Shown piece by piece: positions 47,405 through 57,093 of a stretch of DNA of 64,000 nt (position 1 is its first letter; each line of letters opens with the position of its first letter). Origin of the DNA: an uncultured Bacteroidia bacterium. Its GTDB lineage: Bacteria > Bacteroidota > Bacteroidia > Bacteroidales > Prolixibacteraceae. The translations under genes and the position numbers were made by a program. The notes under the pieces were generated by a model. That model worked only from the letters and a program-made list of their open reading frames with translations, ran no database searches and was not told the origin of the DNA. The DNA lies in NCBI GenBank assembly GCA_903902325.1, contig CAIUUO010000123.1:22684-86683 (forward strand), written 5' to 3'.

Positions 47405-48778
47405 ATGCCGAAAATTGTAGTAAAATTCGGTGGGTCTAATCTTAGGAGTCAGGAAGAGATTCACCGTATAGTCCAGGTAGTAAAGAATTACAACCAACCT
47501 TTGATTGTCGTTGTTTCAGCTTTTTACGGTGTCACCAATTATTTGGTTGATGCGCTTGAAAAGGCTCCTCACGATGAGGAAATTGCAAATAGAACTGTTC
47601 AGTACCTGTTCGATCTCAAAATCGGATCGCTAAACTATTTCATTAAAGACGCAACCCTGTTGAGCCGGACAATCAGCTTAATCCGGGAGCAACTTGACGA
47701 ACTTAAAAATTATTTGCACGGCATTGCCCTCACAGGTGATGCATCCAAAGCGCTTGAAGATCATGTACTTTCCTATGGGGAGAAGCTTTCGGCCATTTTC
47801 CTGAATGGTATTTTTTCATCACAGGGTTTGGAATCGAAGGTGAGCTTCCCCGAAACGATAGGTTTGATCACAGACGGGGAATTTGGAAATGCTTCTGCAG
47901 ACTTTCACCTGTCAACCAACCATGTCAGGGAATCTCTGAATGAGGATCTGATTTACGTTATTCCGGGATTTTACGGAATATCGCAAGATCAGAAAACGAC
48001 CCTGTTTGGCAGGGGGGGCAGTGATTATGCTGCCGCTGCGATTGCCAGATGTGTTGGTGCGACCTCTCTCGACATTTGGAAGGACGTAAATGGTTTTCTA
48101 AGTTCCGATCCCAAACTCGTTGATAATCCGGTATTAATTGAGAAACTGTCGTATAATGAAGCAGCTGAACTTGCCTATTTTGGCGCTAAAATCCTTCATC
48201 CAAGGACCGTAGAGCCGCTCACTGATCCAAGGATTTCTGTCCGGATTTTTAATATTTACGGAGAGTTGGATGTGAGCAGTCCGCTTACCATCATTAGCCG
48301 CGAAAAATCGGTTCTGTCAGGGATTGTAAAAAGCGTTACCTACAGCGACGAATTTGGACTTTTGAAATTGAAAGGACCGGGAGTTGGACTCAAACCCGGA
48401 ATACTCGCCAAGGTCACAACGGCGCTTCATCTTGCGGGAATCAATATCAGTTCCGTACTAACCTCCCAGATTTCCATCAATATTTTACTGGCAAAGAAGG
48501 ACCTTCAGAATGCTTACGCTGTAGTAAGTGCCATTGAGCTTTCTGCCGTTGGCAAGCTTCAGATTGAAGATGACATCTCCATTGTCGCAGCAGTGGGTCA
48601 TGGTATCACAGACAATTACGGAATAGCGGCCAGAATATTCACTGCACTTGCTACTGATGGAATCAACGTACTGATGAGCTGTTCCGGGGCATCACCCATC
48701 GTCAGTTACTACCTTGTACAGACCAGCGACAGGACAGCCTCCGTCAGGGCCATTCACCAAGAATTTTTCGAGAAATAA
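47405..48778 (+). CDS. Monofunctional aspartate kinase
   Basis: The 457-residue protein starts with the kinase motif VVKFGGSN (5-12). GRGGSDYAAAAIARCVGA, KDVNGFLSSDPK and YNEAAELAYFGAKILHP, all conserved in aspartokinases, follow. Two ACT domains (about 305-457) provide allosteric binding of end-product amino acids. It makes 4-phospho-aspartate, the first step to Lys, Thr and Met. The length resembles ThrA-N-terminus/LysC type III enzymes; there is no homoserine dehydrogenase fusion. Being first in a unit with metY and metA suggests a methionine-directed isozyme. Confidence 0.92.
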   Translation: MPKIVVKFGGSNLRSQEEIHRIVQVVKNYNQPLIVVVSAFYGVTNYLVDALEKAPHDEEIANRTVQYLFDLKIGSLNYFIKDATLLSRTISLIREQLDELKNYLHGIALTGDASKALEDHVLSYGEKLSAIFLNGIFSSQGLESKVSFPETIGLITDGEFGNASADFHLSTNHVRESLNEDLIYVIPGFYGISQDQKTTLFGRGGSDYAAAAIARCVGATSLDIWKDVNGFLSSDPKLVDNPVLIEKLSYNEAAELAYFGAKILHPRTVEPLTDPRISVRIFNIYGELDVSSPLTIISREKSVLSGIVKSVTYSDEFGLLKLKGPGVGLKPGILAKVTTALHLAGINISSVLTSQISINILLAKKDLQNAYAVVSAIELSAVGKLQIEDDISIVAAVGHGITDNYGIAARIFTALATDGINVLMSCSGASPIVSYYLVQTSDRTASVRAIHQEFFEK

Positions 48779-48782
48779 TTAA

Positions 48783-50117
<1,335 letters not shown>

Positions 50118-50202
50118 GCTACATTTGTCCACTGTTTGGGATTGGAATCGATCATTAGCTTTCCTTTGATAATACTTTGATAATGAGTGACATTATAAAT
50201 AA

Positions 50203-50223
50203 TTTTTCATTTTTCATTTTTCA
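50203..50223. repeat. 7-bp tandem repeat, 3 copies
   Basis: Three copies of TTTTTCA end 18 bp before the metA start codon, in the gap between metY and metA. The same unit occurs in four copies at 52661-52688. Confidence 0.8.
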
Positions 50224-50241
50224 TTTATAACAGAGTAAATT

Positions 50242-51159
50242 ATGCCTTTAAATCTGCCCGATGGATTTCCTGCTATAGACCTCCTGAGAGAGGAGAATAT
50301 ATTTGTAATAGACCAGACAAGAGCCGAGCACCAGGATATACGTCCGTTGAAGATTGTAATTCTAAATTTGATGCCGTTGAAGATAGCAACCGAAACAGAT
50401 TTGCTTCGGTTGCTATCCAATACGCCGCTGCAACTGGAGATTGACTTTCTGCAGATAGAAGGTCATACCCCCAAAAATACATCGAAAGACCATCTGGACT
50501 CCTTCTACACAACCTTTTCCCAAATCAGGAAACAGAAGTTTGACGGCATGATTATCACCGGTGCACCAGTCGAGCATCTTCCTTTCGAAGAGGTGGATTA
50601 TTGGAGCGAAATATGCGAAATTTTCGATTGGGCCCACAAAAATGTTACCTCTACCATGTTCATTTGCTGGGCATCCCAGGCAGGACTTTACCATCATTAC
50701 GGGATACCCAAGTATCCTCTCAGGAAGAAGATGTTTGGGATTTTTGATCACAAGGTCAAGGATAAGAAACTTCCTTTGTTCAGAGGTTTTGATGATGTCT
50801 ACAGGGCTCCGCACTCGCGTCATACAGAGTTGAAATCAAAAGACTTCAATCATGTGCCGGAAGTGCAGATCATTTCTGAATCTGATAAGGCAGGCGTTTA
50901 TATGGCAATAGCCGAGAATGGCAAACAAATCTTTATCACAGGTCATCCGGAATACTCACTGAGAACCTTGGACCGTGAGTACAAGCGTGACAAGGAAAAA
51001 AATCTCCCCATTGATTTACCGCAAAATTATTATCCCGGAGACAATCCGGCTGACCGACCGGTTCTGAGTTGGCGTTCACATGCCAATTTGCTGTTTATGA
51101 ACTGGCTAAATTATTATGTATATCAGGAAACGCCTTTTGATATTCAGGACATTGAATGA
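50242..51159 (+). CDS. metA: Homoserine O-acetyltransferase (MetA family)
   Basis: This 305-residue MetA-family enzyme has the nucleophile C142 in FICWASQAG and the active-site ITGHPEYS histidine and glutamate. Residue 111, in TGAPVEHLPFEEV, is glutamate. In this family Glu at position 111 favours acetyl-CoA and Gly favours succinyl-CoA (established for MetA enzymes), so the product should be O-acetylhomoserine. This agrees with the O-acetylhomoserine sulfhydrylase upstream. Despite the family's traditional name, homoserine O-succinyltransferase, the acetyl call is preferred. Confidence 0.92.
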   Translation: MPLNLPDGFPAIDLLREENIFVIDQTRAEHQDIRPLKIVILNLMPLKIATETDLLRLLSNTPLQLEIDFLQIEGHTPKNTSKDHLDSFYTTFSQIRKQKFDGMIITGAPVEHLPFEEVDYWSEICEIFDWAHKNVTSTMFICWASQAGLYHHYGIPKYPLRKKMFGIFDHKVKDKKLPLFRGFDDVYRAPHSRHTELKSKDFNHVPEVQIISESDKAGVYMAIAENGKQIFITGHPEYSLRTLDREYKRDKEKNLPIDLPQNYYPGDNPADRPVLSWRSHANLLFMNWLNYYVYQETPFDIQDIE

Positions 51160-51163
51160 AGAG

Positions 51164-51277
51164 AGTGCCTAAAGTGCGCTAGAGTGACTAAAATGCCTAA
51201 AGTTATGGACTCCGAACATCTGATAATAATGGAGAATTACTTTAGGCATTTTAGTCACTTTAAATACTTTAGGCACT
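51164..51277. repeat. Imperfect 39-bp inverted repeat between convergent genes
   Basis: The left arm (51164-51203) and right arm (51239-51277) are nearly complementary; both contain the pieces TGCCTAAAGT and AGTGACTAAAATGCC. They enclose a loop of about 35 bases. The element lies between metA (+) and rarA (-), a few bases from each stop codon, and may end transcription from both sides. Confidence 0.9.
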
Positions 51278-51280
51278 ATT

Positions 51281-52561
51281 TTAAAACCTTTTCTTCCACC
51301 ACAACCTCAATCGTTCCAGAATTTTTTGTTCATTGGGATTGTCCTGTGGCTGATAAAAATTTTTGTTGAGGATTTTCTCCGGCAGGAAATCCTGGTCAAC
51401 AAAATGACCTTCGTACGAATGCGCATATTTGTACTCTTCCCCATAACCGAGTTGTTTCATGAGTTTGGTGGGGGCATTTCTGAGGTGCAACGGTACCGGC
51501 AGATGACCTGAAAGTTTTACTTCCGCCAAAGCTGCATCGATGGCAGAGTATGCTGAATTACTTTTTGGAGATGTTGCCAGATAAATGGCGCATTCGGAAA
51601 GAATAATCCTTGATTCAGGCATTCCAATTTTATGTACGGCATCGAATGTGCTCTGCGCCAAGAGCAAAGCGTTTGGATTGGCTAAACCGATATCTTCTGC
51701 AGAAAGGACCAGCAGCCTGCGGGCAATAAATTTCACGTCCTCTCCACCTTCCAGCATCCTGGCAAGGTAATAGACAGCAGCATCCGGATCGCCGCCACGG
51801 ATACTCTTGATAAATGCAGAGATAATATCATAATGCATCTCCCCATTCTTGTCGTAAAGTGCCAGATTTTCCTGCAGTTTTTCGGTGACCAGCTCGTTCG
51901 TGATTATGACCTTTTCTGCCTCTGTCCCGCCGGCGGCGTTGATGACGAGTTCAAGTACGTTGAGCAATTTGCGGGCATCACCACCGGAAAAGCGAAGCAG
52001 GGCTTCTTCCTCCTGAATCACAATATTTATTTTGGAAAGGTCAGTATCCCTGGTAAGCGCCCTGTCCAGCAAAATCAGCAAATCCTCTTTTTCAAGTGAT
52101 TTAAGTACATATACCTGACAACGGGAGAGTAGGGGAGAGATCACTTCAAAGGATGGATTTTCCGTCGTAGCGCCAATCAAGGTGATAACTCCCTGTTCAA
52201 CTGCACCCAGGAGTGAGTCCTGCTGGGCTTTGCTGAACCTGTGAATTTCGTCGATGAACAGGATCGGATTTTGAGCGCTGAAAAAGCGGTTGTTCTTTGC
52301 TTTTTCGATGACATCACGAATATCCTTTACGCCTGAATTAATAGCGCTCAGAATATAAAAAGGGCGGTTCATGGTATTGGCAATGATTTTTGCCAATGTA
52401 GTTTTGCCAACTCCGGGTGGTCCCCATAATATAAAGGATGAAAGCCTCCCCGAACCGATCATCTTGCGAATGACTGCATCTTCACCTACAAGGTGTTTCT
52501 GCCCAATGAAATCATCCAGTGATACGGGCCTTAATCTTTCTGCCAATGGTTGGTTTGACAT
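51281..52561 (-). CDS. rarA: Replication-associated recombination protein A (RarA/MgsA)
   Basis: The 426-residue AAA+ ATPase has [19 protein letters not shown] at the start, Walker [10 protein letters not shown] (47-55), Walker [16 protein letters not shown] (D104, E105) and sensor 1 [11 protein letters not shown]. The C-terminal MgsA tetramerisation domain contains [32 protein letters not shown]. RarA acts at stalled replication forks with the clamp loader and SSB. An 8-bp tandem array abuts its start codon, so no normal promoter or ribosome site is visible next to it, and it may be transcribed with the upstream TPR gene. Confidence 0.95.
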   Translation of the reverse strand: MSNQPLAERLRPVSLDDFIGQKHLVGEDAVIRKMIGSGRLSSFILWGPPGVGKTTLAKIIANTMNRPFYILSAINSGVKDIRDVIEKAKNNRFFSAQNPILFIDEIHRFSKAQQDSLLGAVEQGVITLIGATTENPSFEVISPLLSRCQVYVLKSLEKEDLLILLDRALTRDTDLSKINIVIQEEEALLRFSGGDARKLLNVLELVINAAGGTEAEKVIITNELVTEKLQENLALYDKNGEMHYDIISAFIKSIRGGDPDAAVYYLARMLEGGEDVKFIARRLLVLSAEDIGLANPNALLLAQSTFDAVHKIGMPESRIILSECAIYLATSPKSNSAYSAIDAALAEVKLSGHLPVPLHLRNAPTKLMKQLGYGEEYKYAHSYEGHFVDQDFLPEKILNKNFYQPQDNPNEQKILERLRLWWKKRF

Positions 52562-52562
52562 T

Positions 52563-52626
52563 GCTAATGTGCTAATGTGCTAATGTGCTAATGTGCTAAT
52601 GTGCTAATGTGCTGATATGCTGATGT
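52563..52626. repeat. 8-bp tandem repeat, 6 perfect and 2 imperfect copies
   Basis: Six exact copies of GCTAATGT (52563-52610) and two variants start one base from the rarA initiation codon, occupying the position of the translation-initiation region. Confidence 0.95.
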
Positions 52627-52660
52627 ATTGGTTGCTATAATTGGGTATGCAGAAATTTCA

Positions 52661-52688
52661 TTTTTCATTTTTCATTTTTCATTTTTCA
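52661..52688. repeat. 7-bp tandem repeat, 4 copies
   Basis: Four copies of TTTTTCA run up to and include the stop codon of the TPR gene (TCA at 52686-52688, TGA on the minus strand). The unit is the same as in front of metA. Confidence 0.9.
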
Positions 52689-54686
52689 ATTGCAGTACCT
52701 TTTAATCACATTGTATGCTTCAGTAAGCCCTAATTCACCTGCCCTGCTCAGATCCAGCGCACCACCTTCGAGGTCATTCAGAAAAATCCTAGTCAATCCC
52801 CTGTTAAAATAGGCTTCTCCAAAGTCAGGCTCCAGGGATATTGCCTTCGAATAATCTTTAATTGCTTCCAAATAGTCCCTTTTCTTCACTTTCGTATTGG
52901 CCAGGTTGAACCAGGCAAAAATAAAATTGGGATTCATGTACAGTATGGATTCATAATCCTGTATAATTTCTTCATAGTCGAGAATTTTGACTTCCTCTTT
53001 TCTTGGTTCTACAGTGGTTTTGCTGCCTGTCATTTTTAATATTTCAGGTTCAGGAAGCGAACCTTCTGATCTGATCATGTCAACCATTTTTGCCGTGGAG
53101 TTGGCACGGCAAAAATAGGCCAGCATATTTCGGTCATCCGCGCCGATGGCTCTGCTAAAGTCTTTGATTGCATCATTTAAATTTTCTGACTGTTCGTACA
53201 TGATCCCCCTATTCAGATAGGCATTCGAGTTTTTCTTGTCGGCCGAAATCTCGTTTCCCCAATTTTCAACCAATGATTTAAACGATTCATTGTTTGTGGT
53301 TTGATAGGCAAATGGTTTATTGGAAATAATTAAAAAGGGTTCATTGTTGTTTTTGTTGTTCAGCGCTTCAATCTCCATATTATAGTATTGCAGACGATTA
53401 AAGTCGATGGAATCCTTGTTGAAGACGGAAATCACAAAGTCAGGCTGCATCACGATTTTAACATTCTTGTTTTGAACCATACCATCCTTGATGTCAGTTT
53501 CCGAAATTTTCCCATCATCGGCAACCACGATATTTCTTCTTTTACGATTTTGGGTCACAGGTCCCGATTTGCTTTCCTGTTTATAGGCAGTTGTATCGTT
53601 GGCTGCGGAGGCGTTTCCTGTTTGTGCGGAGGCGGTCAGATTTCCACCATTTGCAGATTGAGCCTGACCTGTGCCTGGCTGGTTGGTATTTTGTTGGTTA
53701 TTCTGTTTTTGATTGGGATTTTGACCAGGATTAGGCAGCACAAATCCGTACTGGCGTCTCTGTTTTTCTTTTTCTTCCTCTACATCCAGCCGTTTTTTGA
53801 AAGCTGCAAATTTGGGATCCAGTTCAGCAGCCATGGCCATATCCTTTTCAGATCCCGGAATTTTTAATGACTCCTTGGCAATACCCCTATTCAGGTACGC
53901 AGCAGCAATGTTGGGATCATACTGAAGCGCCATGTCATAATCGCGGATTGCACCTTTCAGATCATTCAGCTGATGTTTGACAATCCCCCTGTTTACATAG
54001 GCTGATGATGTTTTGGGATCCAGCCGGATGCACAAATCATAATCTTTCAGGGCTCCTGCATAATCCTTTTTCTCAAATTTGGCAATTCCCCGGACCAAAT
54101 AGGCACTTGAAAAGTGAGGCCTGATTCGGATGGCAGCGTCACAATCCTTGATGGCGCCATCAAGATCGCCTTTCATCTGCTTAGCTGAACTGCGGTTCAG
54201 ATAGGTATTGGCAGTGCCGGGCTTCAAATCAATCGACTTGGTATAATCCGAAATGGCACCATCAAAATCCTCCATGGCAATCTTGGTAATCCCCCGGTTG
54301 TTGAAAATGTTGGGATCATCCGGATTGTATTCAAGGGCATTGGAATAGTCATTCAGCGCCTCCTTGAAATTCTTCATTTCATGGTTGGTCATGCCGCGGT
54401 ACATGTAGGCTTCAGGATAATAAGGCTTTATTTCGATGGCCTTGTCAAAGTCAGCCTTCGCGCCACGATAATCATCAATGTAAAGTTTAGCCATTCCCCG
54501 ATAAAAATAGGGTTCCGGGAGATAAGGCTTTAATTTGATAACGATGTTAAAATTTTCAATAGCACTCACGTAATTGCCAAAATAAATTCTGCTTCTGGCA
54601 ATGTAAAAATAGTGATCAGTATTGAGTTGGGAGAATGTGGTGAGACATGTGAAAAGAAGAATGAATGCCAGATATAATCGTTTCAT
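52686..54686 (-). CDS. Periplasmic/outer-membrane TPR-repeat protein
   Basis: The 666-residue protein has a signal peptide (MKRLYLAFILLFTCLTTFSQ). About eight consecutive TPR units follow (about 22-300) with repeated phrases such as YFYRGMAKLYIDDYRGAKADFDKAIE-like and AYLNRGIAK. A low-complexity Asn/Gln-rich linker (about 320-375), a unique middle domain (about 385-480) and three or more further TPRs (about 490-660) complete it. TPRs mediate protein contacts. The gene is alone between repeat-rich gaps; rarA follows. No enzymatic motif was found and the partner is unknown. Confidence 0.87.
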   Translation of the reverse strand: MKRLYLAFILLFTCLTTFSQLNTDHYFYIARSRIYFGNYVSAIENFNIVIKLKPYLPEPYFYRGMAKLYIDDYRGAKADFDKAIEIKPYYPEAYMYRGMTNHEMKNFKEALNDYSNALEYNPDDPNIFNNRGITKIAMEDFDGAISDYTKSIDLKPGTANTYLNRSSAKQMKGDLDGAIKDCDAAIRIRPHFSSAYLVRGIAKFEKKDYAGALKDYDLCIRLDPKTSSAYVNRGIVKHQLNDLKGAIRDYDMALQYDPNIAAAYLNRGIAKESLKIPGSEKDMAMAAELDPKFAAFKKRLDVEEEKEKQRRQYGFVLPNPGQNPNQKQNNQQNTNQPGTGQAQSANGGNLTASAQTGNASAANDTTAYKQESKSGPVTQNRKRRNIVVADDGKISETDIKDGMVQNKNVKIVMQPDFVISVFNKDSIDFNRLQYYNMEIEALNNKNNNEPFLIISNKPFAYQTTNNESFKSLVENWGNEISADKKNSNAYLNRGIMYEQSENLNDAIKDFSRAIGADDRNMLAYFCRANSTAKMVDMIRSEGSLPEPEILKMTGSKTTVEPRKEEVKILDYEEIIQDYESILYMNPNFIFAWFNLANTKVKKRDYLEAIKDYSKAISLEPDFGEAYFNRGLTRIFLNDLEGGALDLSRAGELGLTEAYNVIKRYCN

Positions 54687-54727
54687 GCGCTGACTGATCG
54701 AAGGATTTATCTGACAAAAATAGCAAT

Positions 54728-54955
54728 TATGAGTTATGAGATATGAGTTATAAGATATGAGATATGAGATATGAGTTAGTAATGGCGATAGAGTTTTGAT
54801 TATTAGAATAATAGTAAATGGTTAATTTTCTATAAAACAAAAAAGCCTTGCATCGCAAAGCTCTCATAACTCATAACTCATAACTTATATCTCATATCTT
54901 ATATCTCATATCTTATATCTTATATCTCATATCTTATATCTCATATCTTATATCT
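54728..54955. repeat. Inverted pair of 7-10 bp tandem arrays
   Basis: The left array (about 54728-54778) is made of TATGAGATA/TATGAGTTA units and the right array (about 54863-54955) of the complementary TATCTCATA/TAACTCATA units. Together they can form a long AT-rich stem. They fill the gap between the PepSY-like gene and the TPR gene and flank a small hairpin terminator. Confidence 0.9.
54838..54861 (-). terminator. Hairpin terminator of the PepSY-like gene
   Basis: On the minus strand GCTTTGC, a GAT loop and GCAAGGC (54845-54861, two G-T pairs) are followed by a run of T bases. It stops transcription coming from the gene at 54964-55389. Confidence 0.7.
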
Positions 54956-54963
54956 CTTCCGAA

Positions 54964-55389
54964 TTACCTCAATTCGTTTTCGTCAAAATTCTGCCTGTCC
55001 AGCACTTTCCCCTGATTGTCTGTAATGAATACATGCCTGACCTGAAAATTATCCCGGATAATGAATTCATATTCGCTATCTCCATTTGCCCGTTCAATCA
55101 AAATAGAACTCATAATTTGTCCGTAAAGTTCCAATTTCTGCCGAATGTTTTCGTCAAGCATTCCGAGCGTATAATTGGTTTCCGTTTTAAGCCAGGATCC
55201 TGACTTTTCAAACCATGAAATCATCTCAATGCCGTTCACCCTGAATATCGCCTCAAAAACACCATTTTTCTCGTGTGACCAGTCAATATTCGTTGCTTCG
55301 GGGAACTGCAAATGGAAATTGTGCAAGACCTTACTTCCCGGAGAAGCATTGTTATATCGAAAAATGTATTTTTGAATAAGTTCTTTCAT
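54964..55389 (-). CDS. PepSY-like / beta-lactamase-inhibitor-like small protein
   Basis: The ATG giving MKELIQKYIF and 141 residues is preferred; a 17-codon upstream extension starts in unlikely sequence. The motif FHLQFPEATNIDWSHEKNGVFEAIFRVNGIEMISWFEKSGSWL is typical of the small PepSY-like domain frequent in Bacteroidota, with a second, weaker half to the end. Relatives usually have a signal peptide; this has none, so it may be cytosolic. It follows the ECF sigma factor gene on the same strand at about 120 bp and may be its co-transcribed partner. The function is unknown. Confidence 0.65.
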   Translation of the reverse strand: MKELIQKYIFRYNNASPGSKVLHNFHLQFPEATNIDWSHEKNGVFEAIFRVNGIEMISWFEKSGSWLKTETNYTLGMLDENIRQKLELYGQIMSSILIERANGDSEYEFIIRDNFQVRHVFITDNQGKVLDRQNFDENELR

Positions 55390-55507
55390 AATTTTGTGTC
55401 TCCAGTTTCTTCCAAGGTGTCTGAAGGATAAAATCACCACTGAATGGATTCACACCTTTTTTGACGCATAATCATAGAAAAGTCACAAGGGATTGAATTA
55501 ATAATTG

Positions 55508-56068
55508 TTACTTGTACTTCTGGGAATAGATATAGGCTACCCGCTCGCGTGCCCTTTTCAATCTCATCTTGGTTGCACTTTCACTTATTTTCAAGGCTGT
55601 CTGGATGTAGGCAATAGGGAAATTGTCTATATAATGCATGGTAAGCAATGCTTTTTCCTCCGGGTGGATCTGATCAAGGATTCCCATCAAACGATCACTG
55701 TTAATCTCCTTGTCGTCAATCTCGTCAATTACATCAGGTAATTCATGGGAACTGTTCCAGTCAGGATAGTTCATTTTTTTCTTTACACGCAAATACTCTA
55801 TACAATGATTGTATGTAATGGAGTAGAGCCAGGTTGAAAAGTTGGATTCTCCCCTGAAGTCAATTAATTTTTCAAAAACCTTGCAAAAAATATCCTGCAC
55901 AAACTCCTGAGCCAGGGCTGGATCCTTTAAAAGTGAGTTGCATTTTTCAAAAACCTTGGTTGAATACCTGATATATAGAATACCAAAAAGATTTGTATTG
56001 TGCTCATGTCTGATCTTTTTGATGATCTCAATGTCGGGAAGATCGTTTACGGATAACTTGTTAATCAT
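55508..56068 (-). CDS. ECF-type sigma factor
   Basis: The 186-residue protein has sigma-70 region 2 (about 25-95) with DPALAQEFVQDIFCKVFEKL and the FSTWLYSITYNHCIEYLR helix. A short linker and region 4 (about 125-180) with LTMHYIDNFPIAYIQTALKISESATKMRLKRARE follow, so it is complete. No anti-sigma factor (FecR-like) gene is adjacent, which is unusual. It is divergent from the lipoprotein gene at 56238 and may control that promoter or the transpeptidase group (inference). Confidence 0.92.
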   Translation of the reverse strand: MINKLSVNDLPDIEIIKKIRHEHNTNLFGILYIRYSTKVFEKCNSLLKDPALAQEFVQDIFCKVFEKLIDFRGESNFSTWLYSITYNHCIEYLRVKKKMNYPDWNSSHELPDVIDEIDDKEINSDRLMGILDQIHPEEKALLTMHYIDNFPIAYIQTALKISESATKMRLKRARERVAYIYSQKYK

Positions 56069-56118
56069 TTCTTAATATTCGTAAAGTATTCTTTTTTAAT
56101 GTATTGTAAAGATAATTT

Positions 56119-56147
56119 TTGTTTTTGAAAAAAAATATATAAATTTG
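56119..56147 (+). promoter_or_regulatory. Bacteroidota-type promoter of the Lys/Ala-rich lipoprotein
   Basis: TTTTTG ending at 56121, an 18-bp spacer and TAAATTTG at 56140-56147 match the -33/-7 consensus well. The start codon is at 56238, giving a leader of about 80 nt. Confidence 0.6.
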
Positions 56148-56237
56148 CGGTGACTTTAAGAAACCTTTGCGTCTAAAAGTTAAAATTGTTTGAACAAAAA
56201 CATTGATTTACATTAATTACATTTATTTTTCAAAGTT

Positions 56238-56909
56238 ATGAAAAAAGGATTATTAAAACTCGTTACTCTTAGTATTCTGGTTGTTTCATTAGCAAGTTGT
56301 GCTAAAGTTCCTCAGGCTGACATCGATGCAGCAAACGTTGCTATCGAAGCCGCTAAAAAAGCTGGTGCTGATCGTTATGTTGCCGCTTCTTTCCAGGCTG
56401 CAGTTGACGCACAGAAATCTGGTCTTGCTCAGGTTGAAGAGCAAAATGCAAAATTTGCATTGTTCAGAAACTATGATGCAGCTAAAACAACTTTGACATC
56501 TGTTACTACTCTTGCCAACAAGGCTGTAGAAGAAACAACTGCAAGAAAAGAAGCTTTGAAAGCTGAAGTTACTGCTGCTGTTGCTGAATTGACTACAACT
56601 ATTGCCGGTGACAAGGAATTGCTTGCAAAAGCTCCTAAAGGTAAAGAAGGCAAAGCTGCTGTTGAAGCTATCGGCCAGGAAATCGGTGTTGTTGAAACTG
56701 TTTTAACTCAGGTTTCTGCAGGTTTGACAAACAACGAAGACATCTTAGGTCTTTCTGAAAAAGTAAAACCAGCTGTTGAGAAAGCAAAAGCTATCAATGC
56801 TGAGTTGACTGATGTTATCGCAAAAGCTAAAGGCCCAAAAGCTAAAGCTGCTCCTAAAGCTGCCGCCCCAAAAGCTGCTGCTCCTAAAGCTGCTAAAGCA
56901 AAAAAATAA
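56238..56909 (+). CDS. Lys/Ala-rich lipoprotein, possible Braun-lipoprotein-like tether
   Basis: The 223-residue protein starts with a lipoprotein signal ending LAS-C21. Residues about 30-86 share a domain with the adjoining L,D-transpeptidase: AKKAGADRY...FQAAV...LAQVEEQNAKF...NYDAAK against AKKINADIY...YQAAE...LIEVKRQNEKL...NYSKAK. The middle is helical, and the tail (about 193-223) is a Lys/Ala/Pro low-complexity run ending in lysine. A good promoter in front and a strong terminator behind suggest abundant, monocistronic expression. By analogy with E. coli Lpp, whose C-terminal lysine is linked to peptidoglycan by L,D-transpeptidases, it may connect the outer membrane to the wall; this is inference. 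Confidence 0.8.
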   Translation: MKKGLLKLVTLSILVVSLASCAKVPQADIDAANVAIEAAKKAGADRYVAASFQAAVDAQKSGLAQVEEQNAKFALFRNYDAAKTTLTSVTTLANKAVEETTARKEALKAEVTAAVAELTTTIAGDKELLAKAPKGKEGKAAVEAIGQEIGVVETVLTQVSAGLTNNEDILGLSEKVKPAVEKAKAINAELTDVIAKAKGPKAKAAPKAAAPKAAAPKAAKAKK

Positions 56910-56938
56910 GCGACCTACCGGTTTAGCTTAAAGAAATA

Positions 56939-56967
56939 ACCCTCGGATAATTTCCGGGGGTTTTTTT
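56939..56967 (+). terminator. Strong terminator after the lipoprotein gene
   Basis: A 9-bp GC-rich stem (ACCCTCGGA 56939-56947 with TCCGGGGGT 56953-56961, one G-T pair) and a 5-base loop are followed by seven T bases. It separates the lipoprotein transcript from the transpeptidase genes. Confidence 0.88.
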
Positions 56968-57093
56968 AGATATCTTGCTCACCTTTGGCAATAAAGGATA
57001 TCAAATCAAGTTCAAACTCTGAACAAAAAATACGTATACAATAAATTAGCGGTAATTACAGGCATCTTCGGATGTGTTACTAAAATATTCAGC

